Below, one piece after another: positions 24,554-35,367 of a stretch of 64,000 nt of DNA. A model generated the notes under the pieces. It ran no database searches. It was given only the letters and a program-made list of their open reading frames with translations, and was not told the DNA's origin. The translations under genes and the position numbers were made by a program. The first letter of the stretch is position 1; each line of letters begins with the position of its first letter. The stretch is from Durusdinium trenchii. Lineage: Eukaryota; Sar; Dinophyceae; Suessiales; Symbiodiniaceae. The DNA is taken from contig CAXAMN010022695.1 of assembly GCA_963970005.1 (NCBI GenBank), positions 720,043-784,042 on the forward strand, given 5' to 3'.

Positions 24554-24980
24554 CTGCCACAGGAGCCATGCTCGGGAGGGGGAGGGAAGGGAGGAGGAGG
24601 GAGGAGGTGAAAGCAAGCTGGCCGTTTGTTGGGAAGTCTCGGAACAGTTGGGGCAACTGAAACGTGGATTGATAGGTAATGATCGGTGTGCTGCCGCTGC
24701 CGTGCTGGTATTTAGCTGGTTGTGGGCATCCGGATGGCGTCCAAGTGGATGACTTCATGAATGCCAGGTAGAACTACAAGACTAGACTTTGGTGATCCAT
24801 CCCAACCAAGGATCTCGTGTGAAATATCGTTTGCTTCGCTCTGACTTCACTCCGAACAAGCTTCCATGTGGCCCTGAGATCTCATCACTGCTAGCGGCGC
24901 ACGGCCGTCCATCCACAGGCCATGCTGCCCCCCCCCCTCCTCACCACGCACCGCGGTGACCCGTCTTGACCGGCCAACAG

Positions 24981-25072
24981 CGGAGTTCCAACGCCAAGGT
25001 GCAAAGGTCTCCGCCGTGGTCACGCTGCACCTGCCGGGTGTGGCGGCCGTCGGTGAAGGTGAAGAATGTGAG
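24981..25072 (+). CDS. Candidate exon, hypothetical protein
   Basis: Between CCAACAG and a GTGGGA donor. Open frame EFQRQGAKVSAVVTLHLPGV then AAVGEGEECE, with strongly C/G-ending codons. The frame stays open upstream to about 24893, so the exon may be longer. No family recognised. Confidence 0.35.
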
Positions 25073-25570
25073 GTGGGAGAACGGTCCTGATGTGAACTGG
25101 CTTTAGCATGGTCCTGGTCAGCCGTTTCATTCCAAACATGAAACTCTTCAGTCTGTGTGATGTCAGCCGTGAATCCTGGAGATGACTGGAGGGTTTCTCG
25201 TGGATGGTGTGGACGGGGTCACCGACTGCGCGTTGAAACCTACACTGCGTGCGTCGACCGACGCACATTGGGGTCATACCCACCAGCTAAAGTCTCTCTT
25301 TCCATACAACTTGTCTATATATAATTCTATGATGGAATCACAGGTAATTGGGCATTGAAGAATATGTCTGAGGAAATTGAACGTAATCAGAATCTGTCAT
25401 GAACAGTATTGTGAACACGAACAGTTCACAGCTGGCAAATAGGACTTGCAGGCCATCAACAGGCCAACAACCACATCAATACACGCCGCCCCGCATTAAG
25501 AAGTCGACAATCCTATTCTGGACAGTAACCTCCCAGCAGTGTCTGTACGATCTCATTCCAACAACATACA

Positions 25571-25669
25571 CTCCCTGGAACTAACATGGAAGTGGATGGC
25601 ACGGCCCCTTGGAAGACCATTTTCCACTACAAACAGGTGGTTTTCCACTTCCATGTGAGTTCCAGGGAG
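25571..25669. repeat. Inverted-repeat element, 26-bp arms with one mismatch
   Basis: Arm 25571-25596 pairs with 25644-25669 apart from one position. The spacer is 47 nt. Diverged partial copies occur at about 4622-4680 (left half), 35805-35865 (right half) and 59559-59640, so this is a dispersed MITE-like family. Confidence 0.85.
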
Positions 25670-25756
25670 AGTCAATACAAGCCACATCAGCAGTGCTCCA
25701 TACCTTCGCACCGCCCGGAAATGGACGATCCTTCGCACCACCGAATAACAACGCAT

Positions 25757-25796
25757 GCTTGCTTGCTTCCTTGCTTGCTTGCTTGCTTGCTATGCA
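25757..25796. repeat. TTGC tetranucleotide microsatellite
   Basis: Eight TTGC units plus one TTCC variant. Confidence 0.95.
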
Positions 25797-26505
25797 CCAT
25801 AAGCTTCGATGTGTGAAGAACGCCAAGGCTGCCGATTGATCACGCTAGCACTACTTGTTGGCCGCTTACATGGAGATTGCCACCATTTAGAGCCATCAAC
25901 TTCTGCACCGGAATGAGACTCCCAACAGCAACCCTTATGGCCATCCCCAAGGCCAGTTCTTGATCAAACAAAACATCAAACAGTTCTCCAAGGTTTCAAA
26001 CGGTCAAAACTGTAAATAACCCATTGGAAGCTGATCATTAATCACTAACACATACTAATATCCTCTGATCATTTGGCCGACATGTTCTTTTTGAAAGTTC
26101 CTCCAAGAGCAATCCGAGGCACCACTCCATTGGCCATGATCTTGTCTGGAACACCTCAAGAAGAATGTCATCGAGCACATCGAGGTGTCTTGTTTCATCA
26201 TCAGTCAGAAAGAATGGACCTGATCTGATTTGCTTGTTGTTTTCTCTTGCGTATGCTTGCATCCTTTTTGGGCACTTTTGCACACTAACTTCGGTGCTTC
26301 AGAGGAGGACGAGACACTCCTGACACTCCTCTTAGTGGACAAAGTTGTGGTGCTAGCGCGCTGCAGATCAAACATCCACGTATTTTTGGGTGGTGGTGAA
26401 TGGTGCAGGCTGGTATACATCAAGAGTAACTTGAATATATCTATCATGGGGGCTGAAGATTTGATCCGACTTCACTCGTCTGACAGCATTTCCACTTGGA
26501 AATTC

Positions 26506-26955
26506 CTATAGTGTCTTGAGTCTTGACAAAGAACATTGAAGACTCTTTTTGGGCATCAACACCAAGAATGCTTCGTCTTCAGAAGTTGCTCTCGCCGACC
26601 ACACCAAGAGGATGCTCCTCTTAGCTGATGCACCGGTGCACCCTGACGCGGCACACGCGTTGTTTCGCGTCATCGCAGCACTCGCAGCACGCGTTGTTTC
26701 GCGTTTTCGATCTGCCACCGAGAGACCAAAGTCGTTGAGGGCCACTGAGTCGGGATGGGGCCAGCACTCGATGCTGGGCTTCACCGCCTCCTTGAGCTGT
26801 CGGAAGACCTTGTGCGAGCCGAAATCGTTTGGTGCGAAGAGCCGACACGTTGAAAGACCCGTGGTTATCCACCCCTTTTGGGGGGATCCAAGTATATCCA
26901 GTCGTCCCTTCTCAGGTACGGGACTGATGTGTTCGACACGTGGTGATGTAGGGTG
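26506..26955 (-). CDS. 149-codon open frame, hypothetical protein
   Basis: Open from just after a TAG at 26958 to TAG at 26506. Third positions are strongly C/G through RLFAPNDFGSHKVFRQLKE and AVKPSIECWPHPDSVALND. The last 60 residues weaken and include an ACGCGTTGTTTCGCG duplication. A donor at LS|GTGGCAG (about 26709) may end the exon earlier. The antisense frame 26549-26992 is also open but reads less well. No family recognised. Confidence 0.45.
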   Translation of the reverse strand, partial: HPTSPRVEHISPVPEKGRLDILGSPQKGWITTGLSTCRLFAPNDFGSHKVFRQLKEAVKPSIECWPHPDSVALNDFGLSVADRKRETTRAASAAMTRNNACAASGCTGASAKRSILLVWSARATSEDEAFLVLMPKKSLQCSLSRLKTL

Positions 26956-26992
26956 CTATTGTCGGGTCGGGTCGTACCTTCTGGATCCCTAG
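26890..26992. repeat. Copy of the CCCTAGGG dispersed element
   Basis: CCAGTCGTCCCTTCTCAGGT, then GTACCTTCTGGATCCCTAGGG. Resembles the copy at 61516-61570 over about 100 bp, including a GTGTTCGACAC block. Confidence 0.6.
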
Positions 26993-27681
26993 GGCACGGG
27001 CAGCCGAAGCGAAAGAACGAAACAGCGCAGAAGAAGCCGTGAGAGACGCTCCGAAGAGACGAACCAAACGAAGCACCGATCATGTGATACATGGACGTTC
27101 TGGGCACCTTGATCTTTGGCCTCGCCAAGAAGCACCCGCTTACATGGACGAAACTGGTCGTTTTGCTTACATGATGGCGCGTTTTTCGGTGGACCACTTG
27201 AGATCAGGGATGGCATTTGGAATTTGGTTCCAATCCACTTTATGGGATGCTGTCTACATCTGCTCACTAGCCACTAGTCTTCTGAAAAAAAATAGGTGCC
27301 TCAACAAAAAGCGTTTCGGATCTTCTATGCAGAAGCCTATATGTAGCCCTCCCGACCCCGACGGAGCCTCGATCTGGTGCCTCACAGGCTTGGACCCAAA
27401 CCACTGGGGTTCGCTTGGGGAAGGCCTTTTTGTCTGAGTTAGGTCGTTGGCTAAGCCAAACCAACTCTCCAAGAACAATGCCTCCTTAAAAAGGACTCCT
27501 ATGGTGGTCATGAAGGTGTTAAGCACATTACTGGATGAATCATGTGTATGATAAAAACATAAGACAACAACACTCTTACTCACACATACATCCTAATTAA
27601 GATGAATCCACGCTTTTGATGTATATATATAATATGATACAATATTACACGAATGTAGGATCCCTTCTTTGTCTCCCTTAG

Positions 27682-27951
27682 AAGAACAAAACCAGCACCG
27701 GCTCTCGCCCCCCATTCTTCCTGCCGGTTCCCGCCGCCGGTGTTTTCGGCCTTGGTGGGCAGCTTCCCTCGACGCAGGCAGCAGAGCACCACATCATGTT
27801 CGGTCTTGGCGTAAAAGTTGTAGACCTCTTCGACTTCCGATCGAACCTGAAAGGGGTCGACCCCGGATCTCTGAACAAAAGAATCATGTCGACTAAGAAG
27901 AAAGGTCTAAACAAAAACCTTTTGAACTTTATCTTGCCAGTGGCCTGGTAG
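27682..27951 (+). CDS. Candidate exon, 89 codons, hypothetical protein
   Basis: A pyrimidine-rich CTTTGTCTCCCTTAG acceptor precedes it. The frame holds FFLPVPAAGVFGLGG, EHHIMFGLGVKVVDLFDF and a Lys-rich tail, and stops with TAG. The last 15 codons are AT-richer, so a donor near AAG|GTCTAA (27904) is possible. The base after the acceptor is A, not G. The minus frame 27678-27914 is a shadow. Confidence 0.45.
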   Translation, partial: KNKTSTGSRPPFFLPVPAAGVFGLGGQLPSTQAAEHHIMFGLGVKVVDLFDFRSNLKGVDPGSLNKRIMSTKKKGLNKNLLNFILPVAW

Positions 27952-27954
27952 ATC

Positions 27955-28122
27955 CTATGTTAAAATAATGGAACGGCACTTCCACCGATGGACCAAAAAA
28001 GGAGCCTCCAATGCTAAGGCAGGAGGTGGGTATACCGTGGTGCCTTTTTTGGGGTTGACGATGGGCCGTGGACCGTGACGGTGCCGTGGCGCACGGCATC
28101 GGTGCCCCGAGATCCAGTGCAT
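27955..28122 (-). CDS. Short ORF, 55 codons, hypothetical protein
   Basis: ATG to TAG. Contains GPRPIVNPKKGTTVYPPPAL with gene-like codons. Could be a small gene or an exon. Tail-to-tail with the 27682-27951 candidate. Confidence 0.25.
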   Translation of the reverse strand: MHWISGHRCRAPRHRHGPRPIVNPKKGTTVYPPPALALEAPFLVHRWKCRSIILT

Positions 28123-28285
28123 CGGATTCAATAATTTGAAGCCGATGGGTGGTGCTATTCTTCACACCAGGTCAAGGATGGACAAGGAACACCAGGTGGA
28201 GCATTTACTATATATGATATATATATATATACATAATGCCAATGGTTGCCAGATGTTGCCAGGTACAAAAAACCGCAGTTACTCC

Positions 28286-28450
28286 AAATCATCGCTACTA
28301 GGTTGGAGGCCATCGCTCCTAGGGTGGAGGCCATCACTATTAGAAACAAATGAGAGATGAAAGGTCTATAGAACTCCTGGTAGCGTCCTTGCTCCTAGTA
28401 GCGATGCCAGGAGCCCTAGTAGCGTCCTTGCTCCTAGTAGAACTCTATAG
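28286..28450. repeat. CTAG-type repeats, GGAGGCC and AGCGTCCTTGCTC modules
   Basis: Begins with GTTGGAGGCCATCGCT units and passes, via AAACAAATGAG, into CTCCTAGTAGCGATGCCAG and AGTAGCGTCCTTGCTC units. Two modules side by side show that the families are combinatorial. Confidence 0.85.
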
Positions 28451-29446
28451 AGTGAAAGGGGAGGTTCGAGACGTTGACCTTGTTGCTCCGCTGTTCCCAT
28501 CCCAGCGCGCCTTCTGAATCCCTCCGGGCCGTCGTTTGCGCGGCATGGCGTTAATTGAAGCGAAAATGATCGTGTTTTGATATGGCTGTGATATATAATA
28601 CACAGGGCACGTTTGATTGCCATACTCAATCTAAAGATTGGATGATGCGTCCTGAGAATCTGATGGTGGTTTTAACATGTTTTAACGGTTAACCTGAAGT
28701 GAGTTGACCATCGTTCTCCGGGTCGACCGAGGTAGATCGCTGCATCTGGGGCGTTGCATCAATCTGGGTTTGAGACCGTTTGAGGCTGAGGTTGAACAGC
28801 CCGTCTGGTCGCCCATCCCGTATGTACCACCAAAAAGGCTCCTAGTTCTGGTCTCTCGACCTCTCTTGGAAGTTGGGGCTATATTGCCACAAAAAACGGC
28901 AAGTTTCAGACATCAGGACCTCTACATGCAATCTAGTCTCAGGCCCTCTGAAGAATCCTTCACATGTTTGCAGGCCCTCGTCCCCTCGGGTTCTGAACTC
29001 TTTTCAGAAATCAAGTAAGTACTCTGAGTCAACCCACAAGCGTTGATTGAGCTTGATGTATGGTCTTCATGTGCTTTCTCATTGGTTTCCTTTGATTTTG
29101 TAGAGCCTGGAATGATTGCAGAGGCTTTTCCCCATAGCATGGATTTCGTTCCATCAATGTGTTGCCAGTTATGACCCAGCTGTCGCTTCCTGGTCCTGTG
29201 TCTTGTGTACAAAAACGGGACGGGTTTGGTTTGCCAGGTACTTGGGAGGATGGGACGTTCATGTCTGGACCTCTTCTCAAAAAAACAAACGGGCAGCTGC
29301 AGCCCAGAAAAAGCGTCGGGCGCGGCAAGACGTCGGGTGCAGGTCAGGGTGTCGGGTAGTCCATCCAGTGGATCGACTCGACTGGAGTAGAGTCGAGACA
29401 AAGAGGTGGAGATCCAACAAAATCCAAAGGATCAATAGATGGGTCG

Positions 29447-29477
29447 TTTGTTGTTGTTGTTGTTGTTGTTGTTGTTT
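29447..29477. repeat. TTG trinucleotide microsatellite
   Basis: Nine to ten TTG units; would read poly-Gln on minus or poly-Cys on plus. No supported gene around it. Confidence 0.95.
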
Positions 29478-29994
29478 CAATATAAATAGTGCACTGGCCA
29501 GCGATTCAGGATCCAAAAACCCAGACCATGCATGGGATTGGCCTATGTACCTACATTGGGATGGTTAAAGAGAGTTAAGCAGATTTGAAAAGGGGTCAAT
29601 GTAGGCATCTTGTGGCATATTCGAAGGTCAGTTTGATGGATAGTCTAGGAAATCAAGCCCACAAAAACTAACAAGTCACGGGGAAGAGGATTCACACCAG
29701 CTCCATCATCCGTTGGTGCAGCGTCCTCCACGAGCTCATTTCCACTGCCAGTATAGCATCCACCACCAAGATCAAGGCTCCTGTCTCTACCCCTCGCGTG
29801 CGAAAGAAACAACTCTGCACCAAACAGCGCCACTTTGACGGCTGGAGACAACAAAAAAAGGTTGATAATTTGAGATACATTTGGTAGTTTTTGTTGAAAA
29901 GCTTGTATGTATCTTGTAACCATAAACGGCCAACTCCTGCCAACTTCCACACATCTCCCCCCTCGCATCGTCTCCCTGCTCTATCCTTCTGCTG

Positions 29995-30217
29995 GGAGCC
30001 TCTCCTCATCACCCAACAATCCATGCACCAAACCCCCAGCGCCAGCGACAGTCGCAGGAGGACGCCCTGGTGCGGCACCGCTGAAGCACACACGGCACGC
30101 GAACGAGTGAACCATGCCACCAGCGGGGCCAAGGTGAAGTTCAGACCTGACGTAGACGAAGCATCTGGGCGAGGCGATATCATGCGGGTGATATCAACCA
30201 AGAAGCTGTGCACATAG
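29995..30217 (+). CDS. Candidate terminal exon, hypothetical protein
   Basis: Preceded by a long pyrimidine tract (29958-29990). The end is strongly coding: GCC AAG GTG AAG TTC AGA, then DVDEASGRGDIMRV and STKKLCT before TAG. The start is uncertain. A minus frame (29692-30213) overlaps. Confidence 0.35.
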
Positions 30218-30341
30218 TGCCTCTAGTCTAGGGTGCTAACATCTTGAAACCATCACAGATTCCTCCCAAAGTGCCTGACATCCAAGTTTCAGGGCCCAAG
30301 ATTCTCCGATTTCTTCCTGACTGACTCGTTCTCCCTTTTAG

Positions 30342-30448
30342 TACCGCCACCGACGCCAACCCCGGTCCAGCGAGTGGCAAAGGTGTGGAAAGAGCCGTGG
30401 CCACCAAGGAAGATGCTCTGGCCCTTGGGAAGAGCCGAGTTCAGCACG
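30342..30448 (+). CDS. Candidate internal exon, hypothetical protein
   Basis: A textbook pyrimidine tract TTCTCCCTTTTAG precedes and ACG|GTGAGGAAG follows. Open in the frame PPPTPTPVQRVAKVWKEP then WPPRKMLWPLGRAEFST. 107 bp. The base after the acceptor is T. The antisense frame 30289-30504 is also open. It lies after the stop at 30217, so it belongs to another transcript or one of the two is wrong. Confidence 0.45.
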
Positions 30449-30506
30449 GTGAGGAAGCGAGATGGATCCGGGTGGAACAAAAGGGTAACAAACGGCGAGA
30501 TCAATA

Positions 30507-30604
30507 AGCTATTAATTTAAATCTAATTAATAGCTTCTTGTTACTAGTAAGGCACTTGTTACTACTAGCGTGGCACTTGTTACTAGTACTAACAAGAAGC
30601 TAAT
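30507..30604. repeat. CTAG-type repeat with internal palindrome
   Basis: AGCTATTAATT and AATTAATAGCT form a perfect palindrome with a 7-nt centre, followed by CTTGTTACTAGTAAGGCAC and GCGTGGCACTTGTTACTAG units. Best example of the terminal structure of this module. Confidence 0.9.
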
Positions 30605-30932
30605 GCCTGGAAGCTTTGGCTACTGAAAAAAAGAACACGTCATGTGACGCCTGAGTTTCCGAAGCCAACACATTCTCAGAGACACATCCAACAAATTTGC
30701 CAGAATCCTGAAACAGGTGCAGAGGGTTTGATCTGCTTTGGTTTCGCTTCTGGCTTTCCAAGGCATTGTTGCCTCTATGACTTCCATCTGCTACAAGACT
30801 TCCAGCACCTTCAATCACCGAACGTGTTCCATAGGAGCTTCGCGCGCTGGGCATCTGAAAACCCACACACCGTCGGAGAGGTTTCCACACAATCACAAAG
30901 ATGAAATGCAACACCTGCAACACTTGTAAAAG

Positions 30933-31727
30933 ATGTATTCAATTAAGGCGTCCACAAGGCCGGCAGTAGAAGGACACGTCAACTATCATCCACTGGTTGG
31001 CCCAATGGTTGGCTGTTTTGAGGCAGTCAACCAAACCGGGTCACGGCGTATTGACCCTTTGGTGTTGTATGCTTTGCCGGGGTTGGAACATGCTTTGCGA
31101 AGCAAATGGATTGAACATGAATCCAATGGCCACAACAAAAAAGACCTGCAGCATACCTTTCAAACGACTCCAGCTGTTCAGCTGTTCACCCTCAGAAGTG
31201 TCGATTCAACCGTGAACGACGGTAATTCTCCAACACCTCGCACTCCAGGCGTTCGCCAGGTGAGCGGGATGTGTACAACGTTTGTTTCCGACACTTCGTA
31301 CACGTTCGTTTGGCTGAAACCTAATGGCTTTAGGTCCGTTAAATGGTCCTTTCTAGGTCAAACGGTCAATATACAACACTCGGATGGATTGGACATGACT
31401 GACCCCACACCGAGACCGATTTGCCCGAGAGGCGTTGGCAGTCAAAGGGCATCCGCGGGTCGCGGACGTGCCAGGCGTCCAACGAGGCGCAGCAAAGGCC
31501 CAGCTCCAGTGTCCGCTGCAGGAAGCGACCGACGCCTGCAGGTCGAACGGGCGCCGCTATGCCGCAAGTACGAAGCTGGAGCAAAGGGCATCGCTGCTAG
31601 GAACAAGAAGCTACTGCAAAGGGAAAAATATGGCTCCGGCTCTGGGAATTCTGCAATAGACAGGTCCAAAGAGGCTAACCAAGAGGCTAACCTTAAAGGT
31701 ATATCCATTATTGGGAACACCACATAG
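30933..31727 (+). CDS. 264-codon open frame, coding status uncertain
   Basis: Longest gap-free plus frame in the window. Only parts look coding: the segment up to PTPRTPGVRQ ends at CGCCAG|GTGAGC, a good donor at 31261. Its Arg-rich part (31430-31600) lies in an island open in several frames, where a minus frame (31366-31584, with GRFLQRTLELGLCCASLDAW) reads at least as well. A mixture of exon and intron is likely. Confidence 0.3.
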   Translation: MYSIKASTRPAVEGHVNYHPLVGPMVGCFEAVNQTGSRRIDPLVLYALPGLEHALRSKWIEHESNGHNKKDLQHTFQTTPAVQLFTLRSVDSTVNDGNSPTPRTPGVRQVSGMCTTFVSDTSYTFVWLKPNGFRSVKWSFLGQTVNIQHSDGLDMTDPTPRPICPRGVGSQRASAGRGRARRPTRRSKGPAPVSAAGSDRRLQVERAPLCRKYEAGAKGIAARNKKLLQREKYGSGSGNSAIDRSKEANQEANLKGISIIGNTT

Positions 31728-32318
31728 CCAGGTATCTTGCCAATAACCCTCGCACCTCCATAGTTAACGTTGAAGCACTCCAGGATGTTCAGCAGTGTGA
31801 GAAGGAGGCTGTTGGTCAGGTCGACCTCCTGTTATCTCATCCACCCATGGTCAGCTGTCAGACTTTGATGACTTCGCCCACAGATGTTTGTTGCGAACAT
31901 CAATCAACTGTGGAGCCACCTCTCTCAATAAGGCGCCACCCCACTTGGAGCAAGGTTGTCTCGTCCAATTCTCGGGTCCGACTTTGGAAGAACATTTCGA
32001 CCGACAAAGCCTTTCGCTTCAGAACAGCTGTGGGGTTGGACCCAAGAATAGCCCAAAGCCAGGAACCTGGCAGCATCCTCATGTTCCACATGGTTCCACC
32101 AAAATACCAAATATGTTGAAGGATGTGACAAACAGTCCACGCAGTCCAGTGTTTCTTCCGCAGCCTTGATGGGCCAAAAAGCACGATATGTTCAACTTGG
32201 CCCTTCCCTGTTAATTATCCAATTGCCCGATTGTTATCTAAAGGCAGTTTAATCCTTTTGGATCTGGTTTCTCTTCAAATCACTCTTTGTGTGCGATGAC
32301 ACCAAAGCTCAAACTCAC

Positions 32319-32483
32319 CAGTTGGTCCTTGGAAACTCTCTTCTCCCGTTGCCTTCGCCCGGAACTCCCCACCGCTCCAGGAACCAGCCCACGTCGGCCA
32401 CGTCGGGGAAGGCCCACAACACATCCTGGAGATGCGTGGAGGTCGGTCGTCATCGTTGCGACGTTTGCGGAGAGGGCTGGATC
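32319..32483 (-). CDS. Candidate internal exon, 55 codons, hypothetical protein
   Basis: Acceptor GGTCTCCAG|GATCC with G, donor CAACTG|GTGAGTTTG. 165 bp, so phase 0 in and out. Begins DPALSANVATMTTDLHASPG and ends RREKRVSKDQL in approximate terms. Another minus frame and a plus frame (32289-32513) are open too, but the splice signals favour minus. Confidence 0.45.
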
Positions 32484-32519
32484 CTGGAGACCGTGTCAAC
32501 GTGCAATCTTTGATGTCAT

Positions 32520-33250
32520 TTGTTTATTTTGTTATGTGAAATCCATTAGTGAATCATGAATCATTCATTTGGACAAGGGCATGGTGAATAAGTGTTTTTT
32601 TCCTTGTTTCTCGTCTGCGGTGGCTGATCATCGTTGAAACAAGCTCCAGAGTCTACACTCCGAGCAAAAATCTATTGATTGTTTCCTCTAACAAAGGAGA
32701 TCAAAGGAGGCATTCAGCCTCACAATGCCTCATGTGCACATATTGTTCATGGAAATTCCACCACTTTTGACGAGGAAGGTGTCTTCTGAAAGACGTCCAA
32801 GAGAACTTTATCCCCAAAACTCCAACATCATATCAGAGGATGGCGCTCAGTTACAGCCAGATTCCAGAAAAGGAGTTCTGAGCCACAAGAAATGACTGCA
32901 CCTGGACCCCCCCAATTTGAAATATTTGGGGAAACACACCGTGTGCACTTGACCATATTATGTATGAAATAGCTCAAATGATCTCAAATGTGTATGTGGT
33001 TCAAAAGCAAATCACCCCAAACAACTAATTGATCAGCATCTCAGGATATCCCAGGTGGGGGCAATTCGATTCATGGACTTGGGATGACTTGGGGCATCTG
33101 GGAATGAGTACCATCACCCACACGAAAGCGTTTAAAGCCTTTGGAGCATTTCAAGAGATCTCATCAACAGTGTGACTGCTACGACTTAAGATGCATAAGC
33201 ATTCCTAGAAGCCGCCAGCCACAGGATACTTGCAGCGTCGCATTGTTCCG
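32520..33250. other. Non-coding stretch
   Basis: AT-richer, no exon candidate or repeat of note. Confidence 0.5.
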
Positions 33251-33261
33251 ATTTCAAGTCC

Positions 33262-33954
33262 CTAATGGGACCCGACGATTCCCCCCACAAAGCCTCCGGT
33301 AACTTGCACGTAGTGCACATAATGTCTAAATCCGCCGACCCCTGCCTTCTGAACAAAAGGGATCGGCGGCACCAGGGCGTTAGCCCATTCTATTAAATTC
33401 AGATCCCTGTCAACTGTCTCACCGGCAGAATCCCGGCCAAGCCACTTCGGAACCCCCGCCTTCAGGCCGAAGGGCCACCCTTTCCAGGGTTCCACGCACT
33501 CCACTGCCGTGCCGCAACGGCGGAAATCCAGGTTGAAGTGCTGCATCGCGCCCCTGTGAACTCCGGAGTCAGACAACACAAACGACACAGAGTCAAAAAG
33601 GTGATGGTGTCTGGGGTGGATTCGCTCACACCGACTCACAGAGATTTCCAGAGAGAAAAAGGTCAAGCCGCTGAAAAAGCCGAAGAATTCCTGCTTTCTC
33701 CCTGCGATTCGGGAACCGGTCACTACCAAACACGATGTCTGGCCAGCCCAAACAGGTGCAGAACATCCACGGAAGATATCCGTAACAACAACACATGCAT
33801 GAGAAACTGTAGATCTCAGATCCAAGGTGGTGCAGATTTGGCAGGCAGCCTGCCGAAGCTCTTGATCACGCACCATGAGATTTAGGACTGGATTTCGAGA
33901 CAGGCTTCGTCGAAAAACGGAAAGGACACAGCTTTCGGCTGGTGGAGGAGTCAA
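33262..33954 (-). CDS. 230-codon open frame, hypothetical protein
   Basis: One of the longest uninterrupted frames, with uniform composition and start ATG available. Contains LRQAACQICTTLDL, HFNLDFRRCGTAVECVEPWK and GVPKWLGRDSAGETVDRDLN. Cys- and Trp-containing, no signal peptide or clear membrane span. Being single-exon it could be a retrogene or a mobile-element fragment. No reverse transcriptase, RNase H or transposase motif is visible. Confidence 0.45.
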   Translation of the reverse strand: MTPPPAESCVLSVFRRSLSRNPVLNLMVRDQELRQAACQICTTLDLRSTVSHACVVVTDIFRGCSAPVWAGQTSCLVVTGSRIAGRKQEFFGFFSGLTFFSLEISVSRCERIHPRHHHLFDSVSFVLSDSGVHRGAMQHFNLDFRRCGTAVECVEPWKGWPFGLKAGVPKWLGRDSAGETVDRDLNLIEWANALVPPIPFVQKAGVGGFRHYVHYVQVTGGFVGGIVGSH

Positions 33955-34047
33955 GGACCTGATGGTTGTCTAAGACATCCCAAGTCAAGACGAAAAGCGC
34001 GCGCTGGTGGAGAAGGATCATGGAAACATCGTATGCAACCTGATCAG

Positions 34048-34223
34048 TGCGTCTCCTCCTCAACAGCGTCTCCAACCCTCCTCCTCACGCCCGGAAGCTG
34101 AAGAGCCTCCGTTCTGGCCAGCCACTGCCCTGCGGCCGCGCGTGGGTGAACTCAGAGGCAGAGGCACTCAAGAGTCGCAAAGCCAAGCCAGCCTCGCAGT
34201 GGGCCAGTATGCCAGTGGGGTGA
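34048..34223 (+). CDS. Candidate terminal exon, basic, hypothetical protein
   Basis: After GATCAG; ends with TGA at 34221. CGG AAG CTG AAG AGC CTC and GTG AAC TCA GAG GCA GAG GCA CTC AAG are gene-like. Product contains EAEALKSRKAKPASQW. Another plus frame (34007-34240) is open. A downstream minus frame (34250-34672) also reads well. Confidence 0.35.
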
Positions 34224-35235
34224 CGGACCAAGCAGTATGAGCGTGTATTTCAAGTAGGGAGACCTTGCAGGAAGAAGGGCAATAGACCAAAACCCATTGG
34301 TCGACGCAACAAGTCACGCAAACTCCAAACTTGGTGCCTAAAAAAGTCGTAGAACCAGAACAGAAAAGGCGGCCACCTCCGAACAAGAGAAGCGTACGCA
34401 CCATTGAACATGATGGAACCAGGGCGCCCCTGGTGACCCAGTGCTACGTGACACCGGGGTTCCCCATGTCGACCGGCGGGTGGTTCCCTCAGCGCTCGGT
34501 GAGACGCCCGGAGGGCGCCGGCGCCAAGCGAAGCCACTTCCGCAGGAAACGGCCGAGGGCGTCGGTGGCACCTGGCGACGGCCGCGTCTGTGGCCCGGAG
34601 CGTGGCCACGATCCGATGCGACTGAGTCAAGGAATCATTCAACTGAACACGTAGTGCTGGGCTACTCCCCATTCTCGCGAAGACACCTGACGCACGTCAT
34701 GTCAACAAGCTCCTGTATACCAGATTGGAACTGCTCAAATCTCTTCTGTTGAGGAACTTGCAGTTGGCTTCTGGGCTGCGTCATCCTTTATCAATCAAGG
34801 TTTTATTTGTTCATATGGTTTTTTTCTGGCGGCTTCCTGAGAAAGAAACTGACCTTATTAGTCAACCTCACAAAGGCGATGTTTGACTATGTAGTTTATT
34901 GGTTTGATGAAGTTTGATGTTTATAATGTATAACCATCACCCAAAGTCTGAGGTTCAACGCCATCGACCATCACCAATAAACTTCCACAAGTCAAGGCTT
35001 AAGATGAATTTTAAATGTCAAAAAGTCCGAGTTTTGGTCAGCTACTCTTGCTGCAGCTCTGGCAGCTAAGCCCACCCAAATATTCACAGAGAGTAACATT
35101 GAAGGAGACACTACTCAACCATACATACACTCTTAAGCTTGTTTCAAATCCCCATGTTTTGGAAAATACATTCAAGCAAGTCTTTGGAGGTCGTCACTCC
35201 GGTCGGGCCGAGGTCGGCCTCTCACGGGTCGCGAG

Positions 35236-35367
35236 GCAAAGGCGGCGGACAAGGCCAGCATCGCATGGGCGGTGGCCTGGGCGAAGCGGTGCACCATCGG
35301 TCGTTGGTTGGAAGTGGATGCGGTCGCGCATTGGTCGCTGAAGAGCCCCTATGCCAGAACGAGCTGA
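35236..35367 (+). CDS. Candidate exon, hypothetical protein
   Basis: After CGCGAG, with pyrimidines upstream. Frame AKAADKASIAWAVAWAKRCT then IGRWLEVDAVAHWSLKSPY runs to TGA. Very strong codon bias. Two other plus frames are open across the island. Trp-rich, no family recognised. Confidence 0.4.
   Translation, partial: AKAADKASIAWAVAWAKRCTIGRWLEVDAVAHWSLKSPYARTS

Noticed and set aside
31366..31723. Three overlapping minus-strand frames
   Set aside because: All three minus frames and two plus frames are open in this GC-rich island, so no single frame can be defended.
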